Assembly: GCA_020725925.1 (NCBI GenBank)
Contig: DYTN01000001.1
Coordinates: 1-64,000, forward strand
Reading direction: 5' to 3'
Source of the DNA: Methanobacteriota archaeon
Lineage (GTDB): Archaea; Thermoplasmatota; Thermoplasmata; UBA10834
Length of the DNA: 64,000 nucleotides
Below the pieces are notes generated by a model. That model had not been told where the DNA came from. It was given only the letters and a program-made list of their open reading frames with translations, and did not search any database. Within the stretch, counting starts at the first letter, position 1. The number at the start of each line of letters is the position of its first letter. Shown here in pieces: positions 60,762 to 64,000 of this stretch. The position numbers were made by a program, and so were the translations under genes.

Positions 60762-62578
60762 ACTATGTCGAAGCTGACGGTGATCATGCTCGTCAGCGAT
60801 TCGTTGTAGTAGACGTATATAGGTATCACGGCCGGGCCTGTGGCCGCGAGCCCCCTCACTGAGATGTTGACGTTGAACGATCTGCTACTTTCCCCTGGCA
60901 CGAGGATGGTGATGTATCTAGTGACGCCAGGGTCGCTCGGGCTCGTTGTGAACAGCACGACGTCCACGAACGGCGGCAGCTCGACGGATGCGTCGAAGGT
61001 CAGGTTCGCCTCAGAGGGGTTCGTGTTGTTGACGTTCACTGTCACGTTCGCTTCGGTGTCCCTCGGGATCACGAGGCCTTCGTCCTCGACCCAGAAGCTG
61101 AAAGTGGGGCTCGTGGCAGTAAGGTTGTAGTACAGGTGCCTGACCTCGGTCGAGTTCCTCGACGAGCCTTTGATGATCACCGTGTAGTTCTGTCCGGACA
61201 GTGCCTCCGAGTGCGAGGTGATCGCAAGGTCCACGAGCGAGGTCTCGCTCGCGTTCAGCTGCAGGGAGTGTGAGGAGGCGTAGTAGCTGTCGTTGAGCGA
61301 GTGGTTCTTGAACGATGCTGTCCACCCGAACGGGGAGGACTCCGTCACGAGGTCTATCTTGTTCCAGGCGTTGCCCACGTTGTCGACCAGAATCGAGAAG
61401 ACCAGCGCCTCGCCCTGCGCGATGGTCGCGTTCGTGCTCTCCTGCGGGACCAGATCGAACGAGTAGTCCGCGCTGATGGGGGTCATCGGGATCGGGACGA
61501 AAGCGAGCACCAGCACCACGAAGGCGAATATCCCCACCCCCTTCCTCTTCGCGTCCAGCCTGCTGATGTCGTTCAGGGGCGGGGGGTGTCTGGCACCGAG
61601 GAACAGGATCAGCAGCGCGAACAGAAGCCAGCCGAAGTAGAAGAAGCCGATCCCAACCATCGCGGCTATGGTCGCCCATGTGAGCCACTTCGCCTTCGAG
61701 CCGAGCAGTGCCCTCGCGATGTGCCCGCCGTCGAGCTGTCCCACGGGTAGAAGGTTCAGGGCAGTCACGAGGAACCCGACCCAAGCTGCGAACGCCGTCG
61801 GGTGCAAGAGGTAGTCCCCCTGAATTGGCACCAGCCGCTCGATCCAGAGGTAGATCAATGGGAACGAGACCGACATGACGCCTTCGGAACCCACATTCAA
61901 GGGCACAGGCTTCGCCCCGTCGTTCGTGAGCATGAGCCCGAGAACACCGAGCGGGAGCGCCATTAGCAGCCCCGCCAGTGGTCCTGCGACCCCGATCTCC
62001 AGCAGGCTCTTCTTGTTCGGGATGGGGTCCCTAAGCGAGATGAACGCCCCGAAGGTCCCTAGTGGCGGGATGGAAGGGATGAAGAAAGGCAGGGAGGCAG
62101 CGACCTTGCGTCTCCGGGCCATGAAGAAGTGGCCCAGCTCGTGCACGCCGAGTATGGCCATGAGCGGGAGCGTGAAGGTGAGCATGCCCATGACCAGGTT
62201 CTCCGCGGAGAACACAGAGGTCCCGTCGACGCCAGCGTAGCCTCCCCAGTCGAGCGCACCGGCAACGAGCATCGTCAGAAAAGTAACCACGAGCATCGCG
62301 CCGTTCACGAATATGCTCCTATACCGAACGGTGGGCTTCTTGGCCACGGTGACGATGTGCTCTCCCTTGTCGTACGCTATCATCGGGATGTAGCCTTGCT
62401 GCCCCATCTCCTCCCTTAGCCTCTCGAAGTTCTCCTCCAAGGTGGCCTCATCTACCCTGACGAAGAACTCGACGACGTCGTAGCTCACGCGGACGTCGTA
62501 GACGGGGAACTGCCTCGCCACGAGCGCCTTGACGTGCTCTATCTCCTTCGAGGCCTCTGGCGGTATCGGCGGTGCCAT
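60758..62578 (-). CDS. Site-2 protease-like M50 peptidase with C-terminal outer domain
   Basis: A 606-residue protein. Several membrane helices carry the zinc motif HELGHFFMARRRK (ILGVHELGHF) and the third ligand in LLPVGQLDGGHIARALL, typical of S2P/EGY1-like intramembrane proteases. It is followed by a last membrane helix and a long outer region (about 370-606) of beta repeats with many Asn and Ser, probably NEW3- or CARDB-like. Starts at ATG 62578. It may cut membrane-bound regulators; its outer domain could sense substrates. Confidence 0.82.
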   Translation of the reverse strand: MAPPIPPEASKEIEHVKALVARQFPVYDVRVSYDVVEFFVRVDEATLEENFERLREEMGQQGYIPMIAYDKGEHIVTVAKKPTVRYRSIFVNGAMLVVTFLTMLVAGALDWGGYAGVDGTSVFSAENLVMGMLTFTLPLMAILGVHELGHFFMARRRKVAASLPFFIPSIPPLGTFGAFISLRDPIPNKKSLLEIGVAGPLAGLLMALPLGVLGLMLTNDGAKPVPLNVGSEGVMSVSFPLIYLWIERLVPIQGDYLLHPTAFAAWVGFLVTALNLLPVGQLDGGHIARALLGSKAKWLTWATIAAMVGIGFFYFGWLLFALLILFLGARHPPPLNDISRLDAKRKGVGIFAFVVLVLAFVPIPMTPISADYSFDLVPQESTNATIAQGEALVFSILVDNVGNAWNKIDLVTESSPFGWTASFKNHSLNDSYYASSHSLQLNASETSLVDLAITSHSEALSGQNYTVIIKGSSRNSTEVRHLYYNLTATSPTFSFWVEDEGLVIPRDTEANVTVNVNNTNPSEANLTFDASVELPPFVDVVLFTTSPSDPGVTRYITILVPGESSRSFNVNISVRGLAATGPAVIPIYVYYNESLTSMITVSFDIV

Positions 62579-62676
62579 TGCGCTCTCGACCAACTAGGCG
62601 CCGCTACATAACCCTATCGGCTAATCTGGCCCGGCCGCAAAAATGCTTATATTGCCGCATAAGCTGACGAGAGCCA

Positions 62677-63525
62677 ATGCGAACGGGTACTGGGAAAGGG
62701 GGCGCCGCAGCATACCTCAGCATGTTCCGGCTGGGGAACTGCATCATGGGTGCCTTTGGCACGCTCCTCGCTGCCATCATATGCGGGGGCATAGAGGGCG
62801 TCGAGGACTTCGTCCTTGAGATCGCCCTGTCCATGCTCATTGTGTTCGTCTTCACCGCAGCCGGCAACACGCTCAATGACTACTACGACCGCGATGTTGA
62901 CAAGGTGGCGCATCCCGCGAGGCCAATCCCCTCGGGGCTGGTCTCACCGCGCGCTGCCAGAACCATGTCCGCGACGCTCTTCGCTGTCGCCCTCGGCGCG
63001 AGCGTGTTCGTCAACATCTGGGCCGTTTCGATCGTGGTCACCTCGGCCGCAGTCATGGTCGGCTACGAGGTATTCCTTAAGGCCGAGGGACTGGCAGGCA
63101 ACCTGGCGATCGGCTGGTTGACCGGGGCGCTCTTCCTGTTTGGTGGGGCCGCAGTCGAGAGCCTTGAGCTTGCGTGGATCCTCGCAGCCCTTGCATTCCT
63201 CGCCACTCTGGGCCGGGAGATCGTGAAGGACGTCCAGGATATCGCAGGCGACAAGGGCGTGAGGCGGACCTTGCCGTTGAGGGTCGGGTCGAGGAGGGCG
63301 GGCGCGGCAGCCTCGGTCGCCTTCGTCGCCGCTGTCGCGCTGAGCCCCGCGCCGTACCTGCTGGACCTGCTGTCCGCCTGGTACCTGCCCGTCGTCCTGG
63401 CCGCCGATGCAATCTTTATATATTGTGCCCTGATTCACTTCAGGAGTCCAGAGCAGGGGCAGAAAGCCGCCAAGCTGGCCATGCTCGTGGCTCTCGTGGC
63501 CTTTCTTGTTGGAGGGGTCTTTTGA
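62677..63525 (+). CDS. Digeranylgeranylglyceryl phosphate synthase (UbiA family)
   Basis: A 282-residue UbiA prenyltransferase. Aspartate motifs for Mg-prenyl diphosphate: NTLNDYYDRDVDKVAHPARP near residue 65-80 and VKDVQDIAGDKGVRRT near 185. About eight membrane helices. It adds the second geranylgeranyl chain in archaeal membrane lipid synthesis. Its overlap with the next gene, the GGGP synthase, which makes its substrate, supports this role over other UbiA functions. Confidence 0.9.
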   Translation: MRTGTGKGGAAAYLSMFRLGNCIMGAFGTLLAAIICGGIEGVEDFVLEIALSMLIVFVFTAAGNTLNDYYDRDVDKVAHPARPIPSGLVSPRAARTMSATLFAVALGASVFVNIWAVSIVVTSAAVMVGYEVFLKAEGLAGNLAIGWLTGALFLFGGAAVESLELAWILAALAFLATLGREIVKDVQDIAGDKGVRRTLPLRVGSRRAGAAASVAFVAAVALSPAPYLLDLLSAWYLPVVLAADAIFIYCALIHFRSPEQGQKAAKLAMLVALVAFLVGGVF

Positions 63526-64000
63526 AGGTCCGGGAATACATCCTCGACACGATCCAGAAGCACAAGATGCACATGACGCTCATAGACCCTGCGAAACAGC
63601 CGCCTGAGGTCTCGGGGCAAATCGCAAGGGCTGCCTGCGATGCGAGCACTGACGCCATAATGGTGGGGGGCTCGACAGGGGTCACGCAGGAGAACCTCGA
63701 CGGGACGGTGGAGGAGATCAAGCGGGGCTGCAGGCTGCCCGTGATCTACTTCCCTTCAGGGGCGCACGCAATCTCCAGAAAGTGCGACGCGATATACTTC
63801 ATGAGCATGCTCAACTCGAGGAACGTGAGGAACATAACGGGGGAGCACGCGAAGGGCGCGCCTATCATCAAGAAGCTCGGCATCGAGCCGATCTCGATGG
63901 GCTACGTGATCGTGGAGCCCGGGATGAAGGTCGGCGAGGTCGGGGAGGCGGAGCTCGTCAGGAGGGGCGATGTCAACACCGTCATCGGGTATGCCATCGC
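63522..64000 (+). CDS. Geranylgeranylglyceryl phosphate synthase (N-terminal part)
   Basis: The first 159 residues are present; the gene continues beyond the window. Starts at TTG 63522, overlapping the DGGGP synthase stop. The segments HMTLIDPAK, IMVGGSTGVTQENLDGTVEE IK and VIYFPSGAHAISRKCDAIYF MSMLNSRN are characteristic of GGGP synthase, a TIM-barrel that joins geranylgeranyl diphosphate to sn-glycerol-1-phosphate, the first step committing to archaeal ether lipids. Confidence 0.92.
   Translation, partial: MKVREYILDTIQKHKMHMTLIDPAKQPPEVSGQIARAACDASTDAIMVGGSTGVTQENLDGTVEEIKRGCRLPVIYFPSGAHAISRKCDAIYFMSMLNSRNVRNITGEHAKGAPIIKKLGIEPISMGYVIVEPGMKVGEVGEAELVRRGDVNTVIGYAI

Overview
The window is archaeal chromosomal DNA. 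It carries an archaeal-type uS15 gene, fibrillarin, RadA, a stand-alone Kae1, the archaeal class of CCA-adding enzyme, a RecJ-like DHH nuclease and a beta-CASP RNase. It also has two consecutive ether-lipid enzymes, DGGGP synthase and GGGP synthase. TATA-like boxes sit about 25-35 nt before several starts, as expected for leaderless archaeal transcripts. Most genes have strongly G/C-ending codons. The many membrane proteins with zinc-ribbon tails, the DUF835 relic and the PEF-type C-terminal anchor suggest a Thermoplasmatota-like euryarchaeon; that placement is an inference.

Layout. 1-4402 (minus): a molybdopterin oxidoreductase operon (catalytic subunit, four-cluster ferredoxin, NrfD-like membrane subunit, fdhD). 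5067-11260: two convergent tandem-ACT paralogues flank a block of secreted and zinc-ribbon proteins. 11498-16405: tRNA-Leu(CAG), a saccharopine dehydrogenase-like enzyme and several unassigned envelope proteins. 16760-20633: glmM-glmU and a secreted clostripain-like protease. 20719-24170 (minus): an AAA ATPase, then an IMPase/FBPase - NAD kinase - membrane protein - JAMM peptidase set. 24267-28340: small conserved genes, fibrillarin, Nudix, uS15 and the DHH nuclease. 28436-37309: Kae1, an OCD-family dehydrogenase, a GAF sensor kinase, DsrE, M48 and a flavin disulfide reductase.

38446-43035 looks like a small genomic island. A 15-nt copy of the 3' end of tRNA-Val(GAC) lies 4.6 kb beyond the intact tRNA gene, on its 3' side. 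The DNA between is more A/T rich and encodes a SHOCT membrane protein, an ArsR regulator with a palindromic upstream site, an OsmC protein, a SHOCT-TM-cupredoxin fusion, a cysteine desulfurase and a second DsrE protein. No integrase is visible. This sulfur/copper cassette is the most notable accessory feature.

43210-64000: a BPL_N-like amidotransferase, a NarI/DsrM-like plus HdrD-like redox pair, an MFS transporter, nadC, beta-CASP RNase, YjbQ, NfeD-slipin, an amidohydrolase, a metallo-beta-lactamase-fold protein, cca, radA, a THUMP-type tRNA methyltransferase, a site-2 protease and the lipid pair, the last gene cut by the window end. Two genes (RDD protein near 7062; DUF835 near 37494) carry frameshifts in five-C runs. 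Several genes too short for routine calling were found by reading: 10666-10809, 33465-33578 and 47621-47791.
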